A stretch of DNA of 64,000 nucleotides from contig DATIYF010000012.1 of NCBI GenBank assembly GCA_035517775.1, forward strand, positions 9,900-73,899, read 5' to 3'. Made by a program: the position numbers and the translations under genes. The DNA comes from DATIYF01 sp035517775. Lineage in GTDB: Bacteria; Acidobacteriota; Terriglobia; Terriglobales; Acidobacteriaceae. Positions 33,800 through 41,785 of the stretch are shown here, piece by piece; within the stretch, counting starts at the first letter, position 1; the number at the start of each line of letters is the position of its first letter. The notes beneath the pieces are model-generated. The model was not told the origin of the DNA and searched no databases. It saw only the letters and a list, made by a program, of their open reading frames with translations.

Positions 33800-34281
33800 A
33801 ATCTGCCGACGAACTCATCGCCAGCCACGGGGCGCCGGAAGAGTGGCTTCCCTTCCTGGAGCTTGCCTGCCGGGAAGTCTTTGAGATCATGCTGGGCTGC
33901 AAGCTGGAGCCGCTGCAGGCTCAGGAAGCGGTGCCACCCGAATTCACCGCCATGGTCGGTCTTGCGGGCCAGTTGTGCGGGGTTCTGACCCTGCGCTGCA
34001 GCGCACAATCCGCCACCTTAATGGCTTCTAAGATGCTTGGTGTGGATCCCAAGCAGGCCGATGAGCACATGTGGGACGCGCTGGGCGAGGTTTGCAACAT
34101 GATTGCCGGCAACTTCAAAAATAAGCTTACCGGCATGGCCGACCGCTGCATGCTTTCCGTGCCCACGGTGATCACCGGCGCGGACTACAGCTTCCACTCC
34201 CTGGCCGACGCCGGGCCGCTGGAGGTCACGTTCACTTTCGAAGGGTCCCCCATCGTAGTCGCCCTGGAGGTTCACTCCTAA
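33796..34281 (+). CDS. cheX: CheX-type CheY-P phosphatase
   Basis: 161 residues, a single CheC/CheX-like domain. The helix DALGEVCNMIAGNFKNKL carries the ExxN catalytic pair. Flanking motifs are MVGLAGQLCGVLTLRCSAQS and LSVPTVITGADYSFHS. CheX dimers remove phosphate from CheY. Coupling to cheY by an ATGA overlap makes the role clear. The last codons (GTTCACTCCTAA) are the first unit of a degenerate triplicate that continues past the stop. Confidence 0.9.
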   Translation: MKSADELIASHGAPEEWLPFLELACREVFEIMLGCKLEPLQAQEAVPPEFTAMVGLAGQLCGVLTLRCSAQSATLMASKMLGVDPKQADEHMWDALGEVCNMIAGNFKNKLTGMADRCMLSVPTVITGADYSFHSLADAGPLEVTFTFEGSPIVVALEVHS

Positions 34282-34317
34282 AAAAAGTTCATTCCTAAAG
34301 AAGTGCACTCCTAGAAA
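34270..34317. repeat. Three degenerate tandem copies of the cheX 3' end
   Basis: Units start at 34270, 34287 and 34303, about 15-17 bp each, of the form GTkCAyTCCTArA. The first includes the cheX stop codon; each unit contains a TAA or TAG in the same relative place. Confidence 0.75.
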
Positions 34318-34331
34318 TTAGACCGCGCTTT

Positions 34332-34375
34332 CGGCAAGCTTTGCCGGGCGAACCCGTCTTTAGCGGCAAAGGCTT
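34332..34375. repeat. Palindromic element upstream of flgF
   Basis: CGGCAAGCTTTGCCG (34332-34346) is a 6-bp perfect palindrome around GCT. A further CGGCAAAGGCTT (34364-34375) can pair with AGCTTTGCCG instead, giving two alternative stems. It shares AGCTTTGCCGGG with the fliJ-fliK gap. It may act as a weak terminator after cheX; there is no T-run. Confidence 0.45.
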
Positions 34376-34493
34376 CCAACCTGTGCCCGCACCTTTCTGC
34401 CTCTTGGCCTTGCCATTCTTCCTGTAAGCGCTTCAAAAGCCACGCTTGCCTCTCACTGGCGCGCTACGTGCAAAAGCCTGGGTGGAGGGCAGA

Positions 34494-35228
34494 GTGAACA
34501 GCGGATATTATGCGGCCTGCGCCGGGCTGATGGCGCAGACCCAGGCGCTCGACATCGTCGCCAACAATCTCGCTAACCTGGGCACCACCGCCTACCACGG
34601 CCAGCAGCCCACGTTTCGCTCGCTGCTCGCGGGCGCACCCGCCGCCGGCGCGAACCCGCTGAATTTTGCCATCAATGACTTCGACGTGCTCGGCGGCAGC
34701 CGCATCGATTCGAGCCCCGGCAATCTCGAGCGCACGGGAAATCCCCTCGACCTGGCCCTCGAAGGCAACGGCTACTTCGTGGTACAGACCGCGGCCGGCG
34801 TGCGCTACACGCGCAATGGCAGCTTTCAGGTTTCGACCAAAGGGCAATTGATTACCAGCACGGGAGACCCGGTCATGGGAGACCAGGGAGTGATCGTACT
34901 GCCCGCGGGGCCGGTCTCGATCAGCGCCGACGGCACCATTTCCAGCGCCGGGGCCACGGCCGGGAAGCTGCGCATCGTCGAGTTTGCCCCCGGCACTTCG
35001 CCGGTCGCGGAAGGAACGTCGTACTACTCGGCGCCGGCAAATTCTGTCCGCACCGCGGCCGGCGCTTACGTGCGCCAGGGAATGCTCGAAGCTTCCAACG
35101 TCAACCCGGTTGCCGCCACCGTCAGCCTGATCGTGGTGCAGCGCCAGGCCGACATGATGGAGCGCGCGCTTTCCGCTTACTACAACGAATTCAACCGCGT
35201 GGCCGCGCAGGATCTGCCCCGCGTCTAG
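34494..35228 (+). CDS. flgF: Flagellar proximal/distal rod protein FlgF
   Basis: 244 residues from GTG 34494, chosen because GGTGGAGGGC lies just upstream and the family N-terminus follows (VNSGYYAACAGLMAQTQALD, IVANNLANLGTTAYHG). The C-terminus MLEASNVNPVAATVSLIVVQ with RQADMMERALSAYYNEF is typical of FlgF/FlgG rod proteins. It differs from the FlgG encoded next in lacking the second repeat segment. It is exported and forms rod. Confidence 0.88.
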   Translation: MNSGYYAACAGLMAQTQALDIVANNLANLGTTAYHGQQPTFRSLLAGAPAAGANPLNFAINDFDVLGGSRIDSSPGNLERTGNPLDLALEGNGYFVVQTAAGVRYTRNGSFQVSTKGQLITSTGDPVMGDQGVIVLPAGPVSISADGTISSAGATAGKLRIVEFAPGTSPVAEGTSYYSAPANSVRTAAGAYVRQGMLEASNVNPVAATVSLIVVQRQADMMERALSAYYNEFNRVAAQDLPRV

Positions 35229-35241
35229 CCGGAGGAAGCGA

Positions 35242-36033
35242 ATGTTTCGAGCGCTCTACACTGCGGCCAGCGGCATGACGGCGCAGCAGCTGAACCTCGA
35301 TAATGTCGCCAACAATCTGGCCAACTCCTCAACCGCCGGCTTTCGCCGCCGCCGCCTGCAGTTTCAGGACCTGCTTTACCAGAATCTGGTCGCGCCCGGG
35401 GCCGCCGCCACCCAGCAGACCACGGTCGTAGCCGGCCTGCAGATTGGCTTGGGCACGCGCACCGCCGCCTCGGAGATCATTCAGCAGCAGGGAGACTTCA
35501 GCGCCACCGGCAATCCCCTCGATCTCACCATTCAGGGCGAGGGATTCTTTCAGGTGACGCTGCCCACGGGCGAGATCGGCTACACCCGCAGCGGCGCCTT
35601 TCATCTCGATCAGCAGGGCAACATCGTTACCTCCGATGGCAATCCCCTCGAGCCGGGCGTGACCATTCCCACCAACGCCACCTCCATCACCGTCGGAACT
35701 GACGGCACGGTGAGCGTGGATACGCCCGGCCAGACCCAGTCGCAGCAGGTCGGTTCGATTCAGCTGGCGTTGTTTCCCAATCCCGGCGGGCTGAACAGCA
35801 TTGGGCAGAATCTGTTTCTCGCCACCACCGCTTCCGGGGACCCGATCGTCGGCACTCCCGGAGGCAGCGATGGTTTGGGCACCATTCAGCAGGGATATCT
35901 GGAGCAGTCCAATGTGGATGTGGTCGAGGAATTCATTCAGATGATTCTGGCCCAGCGCTCTTACGAAGCTAACTCGCGGGTGGTGCAGGCCGCCGACGAG
36001 ATGCTGCAGGAGCTCAATAATCTCTCGCACTGA
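35242..36033 (+). CDS. flgG: Flagellar distal rod protein FlgG
   Basis: 263 residues, exact family size. It starts MFRALYTAASGMTAQQLNLD with NVANNLANSSTAGFRRRR, has the middle GNPLDLTIQGEGFFQVTLPT, and ends YLEQSNVDVVEEFIQMILAQ with RSYEANSRVVQAADEMLQEL. FlgG makes the rigid distal rod. An AGGAAG site precedes ATG 35242. Confidence 0.97.
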   Translation: MFRALYTAASGMTAQQLNLDNVANNLANSSTAGFRRRRLQFQDLLYQNLVAPGAAATQQTTVVAGLQIGLGTRTAASEIIQQQGDFSATGNPLDLTIQGEGFFQVTLPTGEIGYTRSGAFHLDQQGNIVTSDGNPLEPGVTIPTNATSITVGTDGTVSVDTPGQTQSQQVGSIQLALFPNPGGLNSIGQNLFLATTASGDPIVGTPGGSDGLGTIQQGYLEQSNVDVVEEFIQMILAQRSYEANSRVVQAADEMLQELNNLSH

Positions 36034-36051
36034 TAAGCCGAAGGAGGCGTG

Positions 36052-36903
36052 GTGAAGTTCTGGATCGTTCTCGGCCTGATGCTGCTGTGGGCGGCGCTGT
36101 TCGCGCGCTCGGAGCAGAAGCTTTCTCTGCCGGAGGCGGCCACGGTGCCGGGTGCGGAACTTCGCCTCTGCGACCTGCTGCCCAAGGACGCACCGCCGCA
36201 GTTGAGGATGGCCGCGGCCGGCATCGCGCTGGGCGCTGCTCCGCAGCCCGGCAGCTTGCGAATTTTCACCCGGCAGCAACTGCTGGCCAGCCTTCCGGCA
36301 AGGATGTTGCAGGAACTCTCCATTCCAGCGCGGGTAGAAGTGGAGCGGCAAAGCTGGCCGATTTCGGGGAATGCCATCGGGCGTGCGGTGGACGAATTTC
36401 TTGCAGCTCGCGGCCAAGCATTCGCCCCGCTTGCCTACTCTTCCCTGAGCTGGCCGGGAAGGCCAGTGTCTCTTTCCGAGAATCCGGTGCTCGAAGTGAT
36501 GGGAACCGCGCTTGATCCCCGGCGGCGCCTGGTTGAGTTTCGCCTGCGTTGCCAAAACCCCGCGGCCTGCGGCAGTTTCCTGGCCGAGATGCGCCTGCCC
36601 CAGGAGCAACCGCCCGCGCTGCCTGAGCCGCCGCGGTCTTTCTCGCGACCTTCCCCGCGATTGCTGGCCGTCGCGGAATACGCGCCCGCGCGGCTGAAAG
36701 CAGCCACCATCCGGCCGCCAGTCGAGCAGCCCGGTGATACTGCGACTCTGGTGCTCGAAAGTGGCGGCATTCGCATTTCGCTTCCCGCGGTTTGCCTGCA
36801 GAGCGGAGCGTTGGGCCAGACCATCCGGGTGCGGGCCGCCGGCGGCCACCACATGTTTTACGGCGAAGTCATGGGCGGCGGAGTGCTGCGCGCCAAGTTC
36901 TGA
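36052..36903 (+). CDS. flgA: P-ring assembly chaperone FlgA
   Basis: Of two adjacent GTG codons (36049, 36052) the second is chosen, as it leaves 4 bases after GGAGG. 283 residues with a signal peptide (MKFWIVLGLMLLWAALFARS), then SAF-like beta-clip regions and a C-terminal FlgA domain (VCLQSGALGQTIRVRAAGGH; MFYGEVMGGGVLRAKF). FlgA assists FlgI assembly into the P ring in the periplasm. It is flanked by flgG and flgH as in other diderms. Confidence 0.85.
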   Translation: MKFWIVLGLMLLWAALFARSEQKLSLPEAATVPGAELRLCDLLPKDAPPQLRMAAAGIALGAAPQPGSLRIFTRQQLLASLPARMLQELSIPARVEVERQSWPISGNAIGRAVDEFLAARGQAFAPLAYSSLSWPGRPVSLSENPVLEVMGTALDPRRRLVEFRLRCQNPAACGSFLAEMRLPQEQPPALPEPPRSFSRPSPRLLAVAEYAPARLKAATIRPPVEQPGDTATLVLESGGIRISLPAVCLQSGALGQTIRVRAAGGHHMFYGEVMGGGVLRAKF

Positions 36904-36935
36904 GACCTGCCTTTCGACTCGCTAGAAGGATGTTC

Positions 36936-37634
36936 ATGAGATACCGATTGCTGATCTTCGCTCTGGCGCTCGAATTCCTGCTGAGCGCATCGCTTGCGGC
37001 CAAGGACAAACAGAAGCACGTGCAGGGAGAAAGCCGCCAGCAATATGTCCAGCGCATGCAGCAGCAGGTCCCCGATCTCCGGCCGTCGAGTCCGGGCAGC
37101 CTGTGGACCGATAACGGCACGTTGGTGCACTTCTTCTCTGATTACAAGGCCGCCCGCGTCGGCGACCCGATCACGATCGTCGTCAATCAGAGCCTGAGCG
37201 CGCAGAGCGCCGGCAGCGTCTCTACCGCGCGCACCCTCAACGCCAGCTCCGGCATTACCGCGCTCGGCGGGCAGTTGAAGACCACCGGCGTGCAAAGCCT
37301 GTTCTCGCCCAATTCCTCGCAGACTCTGGCCGGCAAGTCGCAGGCGGCGACCACTTCCACCCTGCAAACCAGTTTGTCGGGCATCGTGGTCGCCGTTCTT
37401 CCTAGCGGAGTTCTGGTGGTCGAGGCTGAGCGTGAAATGACCATGAACAATGAAAGGCAGACCGTGCTGGTGCGCGGGCTGGTGCGCCCCGGGGACATCG
37501 CCCCCGACGGCAGCATCTCCTCCAATCTGGTGGCCAATCTCGAGCTTGAGCTGAAAGGCAAAGGCGTGCTGAGTGATGGCGTGCGTCCGCCCAATCCCCT
37601 GGTGCGCTGGATTCTGCGCATCGTCGGTTTCTAG
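36936..37634 (+). CDS. flgH: Flagellar L-ring protein FlgH without a lipobox
   Basis: 232 residues. ATG 36936 is favoured because AGAAGGA lies 5 bases upstream; ATG 36930 would add MF. The signal peptide MRYRLLIFALALEFLLSASL runs into AAKDKQK with no cysteine, so the usual lipoprotein modification is not possible. The body is clearly FlgH (GSLWTDNGTLVHFFSDYKAA; RVGDPITIVVNQSLSAQS; LPSGVLVVEAEREMTMNNER; VRGLVRPGDIAPDGSISSNL). It forms the outer-membrane bushing. Confidence 0.92.
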   Translation: MRYRLLIFALALEFLLSASLAAKDKQKHVQGESRQQYVQRMQQQVPDLRPSSPGSLWTDNGTLVHFFSDYKAARVGDPITIVVNQSLSAQSAGSVSTARTLNASSGITALGGQLKTTGVQSLFSPNSSQTLAGKSQAATTSTLQTSLSGIVVAVLPSGVLVVEAEREMTMNNERQTVLVRGLVRPGDIAPDGSISSNLVANLELELKGKGVLSDGVRPPNPLVRWILRIVGF

Positions 37635-37655
37635 TCGCGGGCTTAGGAGGATCGC

Positions 37656-38777
37656 TTGTTGCGCAAACTCGCTTTCTTCGCGGTGGCTCTGGTGCTGGTG
37701 CTGATTCCACTTTCCTCGGCGGCCGAGGACGTCACCCACAAGTCGCTGGTTCGCGATATCACGAGCATCGAAGGTGTGCGCGCCAATCCGCTGGTCGGCT
37801 ATGGCATGGTGGTGGGTCTCAAGGGCACCGGCGACCGCCAGCAGACCATCTTCACCACCCAGACCCTGGCCAATATGCTGCAGCGCATGGGCGTGCAGGT
37901 CACCGCCAGCGCCATGATCGTGAAGAATGTGGCTTCGGTTTTTGTAACTGCCAGCCTGCCCCCGTTTGCCCGCCCGGGAACGCCCTTGGATGTCACTGTC
38001 TCTTCGACCGGCGATGCCAAAAGTCTCGAGGGCGGCCTGCTTCTGATCACGCCGCTCTATGGAGTGGATGGCCGCATCTATGCCGAGGCCCAGGGCGCGC
38101 TGGTGGTCGGCGGATACCGCGCCGGCACCGGAGGCAACGCCAAAGAAGTCAACCATCCCACCGTCGGGCGCATTCCCGGGGGAGGCCTGGTGGAGCGCGA
38201 TACCGCGGTTGATCTGCAGAAATTGCCCCGGCTCGCGCTGCTGCTCAACGATCCCAATTTCAGCACCGCGGAAGCGGTGGCGGCGGCCATCAATCAGGAT
38301 TTGGGCAAGGGTGCGGCCTCCGCCATTGACAGCCGCGAGGTTGATCTCGAAGCCGCCGCGTCAGGCATGAGTGATATTCCTGCTCTGCTGGCGCGGGTCG
38401 AAAACGTGAGCGTAGAAGTCCGCCGCCGGGCGCGCGTGGTGGTCAACGAACGCACTGGAACCATCGTGATGGGCAAAGACGTTCGTCTCGGCGCCGTCTC
38501 CATTTTGCACGGCGCGCTTTCGATTGAGATCACCACCCAGCTCGCCGTCTCTCAGCCCGAACCGCTCTCCCAAGGCGGAGAGACCAAGACCGTTCCCGAA
38601 ACCACGGTGAGTACGGAAGAGGCGCCCGCCCACCGGGTCGAATTGACCGAGGGCGCAAGCGTCGAGGAACTGGTAAACGGCCTGCAAAAGATCGGCGCCA
38701 CCGCGCGCGATGTGATCGCGATTCTGCAGGCCATCAAAGCCGCCGGTGCCCTCGATGCCGACCTGGAGGTGATCTGA
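37656..38777 (+). CDS. flgI: Flagellar P-ring protein FlgI
   Basis: 373 residues from a TTG start after TTAGGAGGA. It has a signal peptide of about 25 residues, then VRDITSIEGVRANPLVGYGM and VVGLKGTGDRQQTIFTTQTL, NMLQRMGVQVTASAMIVKNV, and AVVNERTG-like segments (VVVNERTGTIVMGKDVRLGA). The C-terminus SVEELVNGLQKIGATARDVI with AILQAIKAAGALDADLEVI is typical. It assembles around the rod in the peptidoglycan layer. Its stop overlaps flgJ (TGATG). Confidence 0.97.
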   Translation: MLRKLAFFAVALVLVLIPLSSAAEDVTHKSLVRDITSIEGVRANPLVGYGMVVGLKGTGDRQQTIFTTQTLANMLQRMGVQVTASAMIVKNVASVFVTASLPPFARPGTPLDVTVSSTGDAKSLEGGLLLITPLYGVDGRIYAEAQGALVVGGYRAGTGGNAKEVNHPTVGRIPGGGLVERDTAVDLQKLPRLALLLNDPNFSTAEAVAAAINQDLGKGAASAIDSREVDLEAAASGMSDIPALLARVENVSVEVRRRARVVVNERTGTIVMGKDVRLGAVSILHGALSIEITTQLAVSQPEPLSQGGETKTVPETTVSTEEAPAHRVELTEGASVEELVNGLQKIGATARDVIAILQAIKAAGALDADLEVI

Positions 38778-39118
38778 TGAGCTCGCTCGCGCCTGTGTTC
38801 CAGGTTCCCACCCCGAGCCCTGGCAGGACCACGTCCCCGAAGCTCGCGGCCGCCGCCCGGCAATTCGAAGCTTTGCTGCTGGAAACTCTGCTGGGCCCGC
38901 TCGAACGCAGTTTTTCCGCCGTTCCGGGAGGCTCAAACCAAGCTGAATCAGAGACTTACCAATCCATGGGGGTGCAGGCGCTGGCCACCGGGCTGGCCGC
39001 CACCGGAGGCCTGGGAATTGCCTCCATGATCGTACGTAACTATATGAAAAACCAGGGGATAGTTACCGGATCGTCGAGCGGTTCGGGGGCTAAAGTCTCT
39101 CCCAGTTTGCGCCGATAG
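38777..39118 (+). CDS. flgJ: Rod-cap protein FlgJ, N-terminal domain only
   Basis: 113 residues: AAAARQFEALLLETLLGPLE and a C-terminal ALATGLAATGGLGIASMIVR match the FlgJ rod-binding domain. The muramidase domain present in gamma-proteobacterial FlgJ is absent, as in many other phyla, so another enzyme must open the peptidoglycan. It overlaps flgI by 1 bp. Confidence 0.88.
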   Translation: MSSLAPVFQVPTPSPGRTTSPKLAAAARQFEALLLETLLGPLERSFSAVPGGSNQAESETYQSMGVQALATGLAATGGLGIASMIVRNYMKNQGIVTGSSSGSGAKVSPSLRR

Positions 39119-39174
39119 AATGAGACGATAGCGAGACCAAAGCCGGAAACACTAAGGTAGATGAAGTTGCGCAT

Positions 39175-39201
39175 TAGACATTCTTAACCGGCTGCCGATA
39201 G
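39175..39201 (+). promoter_or_regulatory. Predicted sigma28 promoter of flgM
   Basis: TAGA at 39175-39178, a 15-bp spacer, then GCCGATAG at 39194-39201: three of four -35 bases and seven of eight -10 bases of the FliA consensus. It is 32 bp upstream of the flgM ATG. A sigma28 promoter for its own anti-sigma factor is the known feedback in enterics. Confidence 0.7.
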
Positions 39202-39233
39202 CTGAATTGCAAGCAACTTCGGGTGAGGTGAGT

Positions 39234-39536
39234 ATGCAGGTAAATTTAAATCCCAGGAGCCCCGAAGCCCAGGATGTGGGGCAGGCGGCGCAGACTGCGG
39301 CGCGGGCCAGCGCGGCCGCCGGCAGTGGAACCAGCGTGGCCGAGGATAAGGCGCAACTTTCGAGCGACCAGGCGCGGGTGCAATCGCTGGCGGCGCAGGT
39401 GAATAACGCGCCGGAGATTCGGCAGGAAAAAGTCGAGGCCCTGCGCCGGGTCATCCGCGAGGGCAGCTACCAGGTAACGCCGGAACAAACCGCCGAGGCC
39501 ATGCTCTCCGATATGCAGGTGCGGCAAGCAGCCTGA
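39234..39536 (+). CDS. flgM: Anti-sigma28 factor FlgM
   Basis: 100 residues from ATG 39234 (GTGAGGTGAG upstream). The N-terminal half is disordered and Ala-rich. The C-terminal half AEDKAQLSSDQARVQSLAAQ, IRQEKVEALRRVIREGSYQV, TPEQTAEAMLSDM matches the FliA-binding helices. It would be exported after hook completion to free FliA (29488-30264). Confidence 0.92.
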   Translation: MQVNLNPRSPEAQDVGQAAQTAARASAAAGSGTSVAEDKAQLSSDQARVQSLAAQVNNAPEIRQEKVEALRRVIREGSYQVTPEQTAEAMLSDMQVRQAA

Positions 39537-39613
39537 TGTCGGGGCGAGGCTTGAAGCAGGCGCCAGCTGCGGAGCGGGCGGGTTGCGTGCGCAGGGCGGC
39601 TTAAAAGGGGATT

Positions 39614-39805
39614 ATGGCAGATATGATTTCTGACCGGCTGGCGGCGGCCTCGCGAGTCTCCGAGGCGCTGTCGCAGCAGTCTCCGCAGGAGAAAGGCGGC
39701 CGCCGGCGTCGCCGGCCGCAGCCCCCCGCGGCGGAACCGGAGGCTGATCTTGAGACCCCTGACGATACCGGCGAGCCCCCTCACAAAGTGGACAGCCTGG
39801 CCTGA
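39614..39805 (+). CDS. Small protein of unknown function between flgM and flgN
   Basis: 63 residues, with an AAGGGG site before ATG 39614. The N-terminal 20 residues could form a helix (MADMISDRLAAASRVSEALS); then come a basic patch GGRRRRR, a Pro-rich and acidic stretch, and a short end PHKVDSLA. There are no Cys and no membrane segment. It lies within the flagellar operon with normal spacing and codon use. Small charged proteins of this kind occur next to flgM in other flagellar clusters but I cannot assign a family. It could be a chaperone, export substrate or regulator. Confidence 0.6.
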   Translation: MADMISDRLAAASRVSEALSQQSPQEKGGRRRRRPQPPAAEPEADLETPDDTGEPPHKVDSLA

Positions 39806-39977
39806 AGTTCAATTTTGCTTCCTCGGCGGCTCGAAGAAATTCCCGCGGTCGCTGTCCCGGCCGGCAGTGCGCGCTGCTTGCTAACAGCAGAGATGGCGCT
39901 GCGGCGAATGGGTCCGCGCCAATGGAAAAGCAGCATGAACCCGCAGGAATGGGAAAAGCAGGAACGGAAAAGCAGTG

Positions 39978-40406
39978 ATGGAACCGCATTTCACCAAACC
40001 GCAGTGCGCGGCTTCTTTTAGCTTCAGCTTTCTGAAGGAGCAGTTGCGCCTGCTGCAGGAACTGGCCGAAGCCCTGGAGAGCGCGCCGCAGGCGGTTGTG
40101 GCCTCTGACCTTCGTCGCCTCGAACTGCAAACCAGCCGTCAGCGCGCTATTACTGAAGACCTCCGCGTATTGTGGAACGTGCCGGCAGCCTCTTCTTCCG
40201 CTACAGACTCGCCCGCGCAGCGCCGCGCTGTGATCCGGCAGATTGCCGCAAGCTCTCTGCGGGCTCAGCAAGCTGCAAGGCTCTATGCCGCGCTGTTGCG
40301 CCGCGCGCAACGCACCAACCACATTTTTCTGCGGCTGCTGGCCAGTTCGGCGGCCACCTACGAGCCTCCGCGAGCTGCCATGCCGGCGCCCCCAGGCAGG
40401 GTGTAG
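39978..40406 (+). CDS. flgN: FlgN-like chaperone for hook-filament junction proteins
   Basis: 142 residues; ATG 39978 is preferred over GTG 39975. It is all-helical by appearance, with heptad-like leucines (FLKEQLRLLQELAEALESAP; LRRLELQTSRQRAITEDLRV; LRAQQAARLYAALLRRAQRT). The first 40 residues to NHIFLRLLASS match the FlgN pattern only loosely, so the call rests largely on position directly before flgK-flgL, the clients of FlgN. Confidence 0.7.
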   Translation: MEPHFTKPQCAASFSFSFLKEQLRLLQELAEALESAPQAVVASDLRRLELQTSRQRAITEDLRVLWNVPAASSSATDSPAQRRAVIRQIAASSLRAQQAARLYAALLRRAQRTNHIFLRLLASSAATYEPPRAAMPAPPGRV

Positions 40407-40408
40407 CC

Positions 40409-41785
40409 ATGTCAAGCCTGATCGGCACCCTCTCCATTTCACTTACCGCGCTCGCCGCCGAGCAGGGCGCGCTGGAAGCGACGGCCAACAACGTCGCCAA
40501 CGTCAATACTCCGGGCTACTCGCGCCTGGTTCCCGTGCTGGTAGAAACCCCTCCGGCGGTGGTGAACTCGCTTACCCTGGGCACCGGCGTGAGCCTGGCC
40601 CGGCTGCAGAGCGTGCGCGATCCCATCCTGCAATTGCGCATTCAGGAAGAGACCCAGCAGCAGGGGCAGCTCAACGCCTTCGTGACCGGTATGCAGCAGG
40701 CCCAGGTAATGTTCAACAGCTCCAGCGGCGGCGATATCGGGACCCAGCTTTCCAACTTCTTCAGCAGTTTGAGCCAGCTTTCCACCAACCCCACCGACCT
40801 GGCCACCCGGCAGACGGTTTTGACGGCCGCGGGTAACCTGGCCAACAGCTTTAACAACACCGCCAACACTCTGACCACGCAACGCGCCAATGTGGATTTA
40901 GAAGTAGTCCAGGCAGTGCAGCAGATCAACACCCTGACCACGCAGATTGCCCAGGTGAATACGCAGATCAACGCGCTGCAAAACGTCGGCCGTGACGCCA
41001 GCGCGTTCATTGATCAGCGCGACGTGCTCGTCGGCCAGCTTTCCAGCCTGATTGACGTGCAGCAGATCAAAAGCGACTCCAGCATCAGCCTCACCACCTC
41101 CAGTGGTACGGCGCTGGTGGCCGATCAGCAGGCCTTCACGCTGACTACGCAGCAGGACGCGAGCGGGGTGCAGCACATCTTTGCCCAGGGCCAGGACATC
41201 ACCAGCCAGCTGAGTTCGGGCCAGCTGGGCGGCCTGATTCAGGTGCGCGACCAGAAAATTCCCGCCCTGCTTACCAGCCTGGACACGCTGGCCGCCGGGC
41301 TGGCCAATGCCTTCAACACTGCCAACCAGGCGGGCTTCGACCTGAACGGCAACCCGGGCGGAAACCTTTTCACACCGCCGCCGGCTTCGGGACAAGGCGC
41401 GGCCTCGAGCATGGCCGTGGCCATCACCGATCCTTCGCTTATCGCTGCCAGCTCCGATGGCACACCGGGCAGCAACGGCAACGTCTCGGCTCTTCTGGCG
41501 GTGCACGATCAGCCCCTGATCGCGGGGCAGACGCCCACCGACTACTACGCCAACCTGGTTTTCGGCGTGGGCAGCGATGTCTCCAACGGCTCCGCCGAAC
41601 TGAGCGCGTCGCAACTCATTCTGCAACAGCTGCAAGACCAGCGGGCCAGCATTTCGGGAGTCTCGCTCGATGAAGAAGCCGCCAATCTCATTCAGTATCA
41701 GCGCGCCTACGAAGCGGCGGCGCGCGTGGTAGACACCGCCAGCCAGATGTTTGCCACGCTGATCAATATGGGGGTCACGCCATGA
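40409..41785 (+). CDS. flgK: Hook-filament junction protein FlgK (HAP1)
   Basis: 458 residues from ATG 40409, 2 bp after the flgN stop. The N-terminus has LGTLSISLTALAAEQGALEA-like spacing with TANNVANVNTPGYSRLVPVL; the C-terminus ends SGVSLDEEAANLIQYQRAYE with AAARVVDTASQMFATLINMG, both classic FlgK. It is on the short side because the central variable domain is reduced. It joins hook to filament. Confidence 0.95.
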   Translation: MSSLIGTLSISLTALAAEQGALEATANNVANVNTPGYSRLVPVLVETPPAVVNSLTLGTGVSLARLQSVRDPILQLRIQEETQQQGQLNAFVTGMQQAQVMFNSSSGGDIGTQLSNFFSSLSQLSTNPTDLATRQTVLTAAGNLANSFNNTANTLTTQRANVDLEVVQAVQQINTLTTQIAQVNTQINALQNVGRDASAFIDQRDVLVGQLSSLIDVQQIKSDSSISLTTSSGTALVADQQAFTLTTQQDASGVQHIFAQGQDITSQLSSGQLGGLIQVRDQKIPALLTSLDTLAAGLANAFNTANQAGFDLNGNPGGNLFTPPPASGQGAASSMAVAITDPSLIAASSDGTPGSNGNVSALLAVHDQPLIAGQTPTDYYANLVFGVGSDVSNGSAELSASQLILQQLQDQRASISGVSLDEEAANLIQYQRAYEAAARVVDTASQMFATLINMGVTP

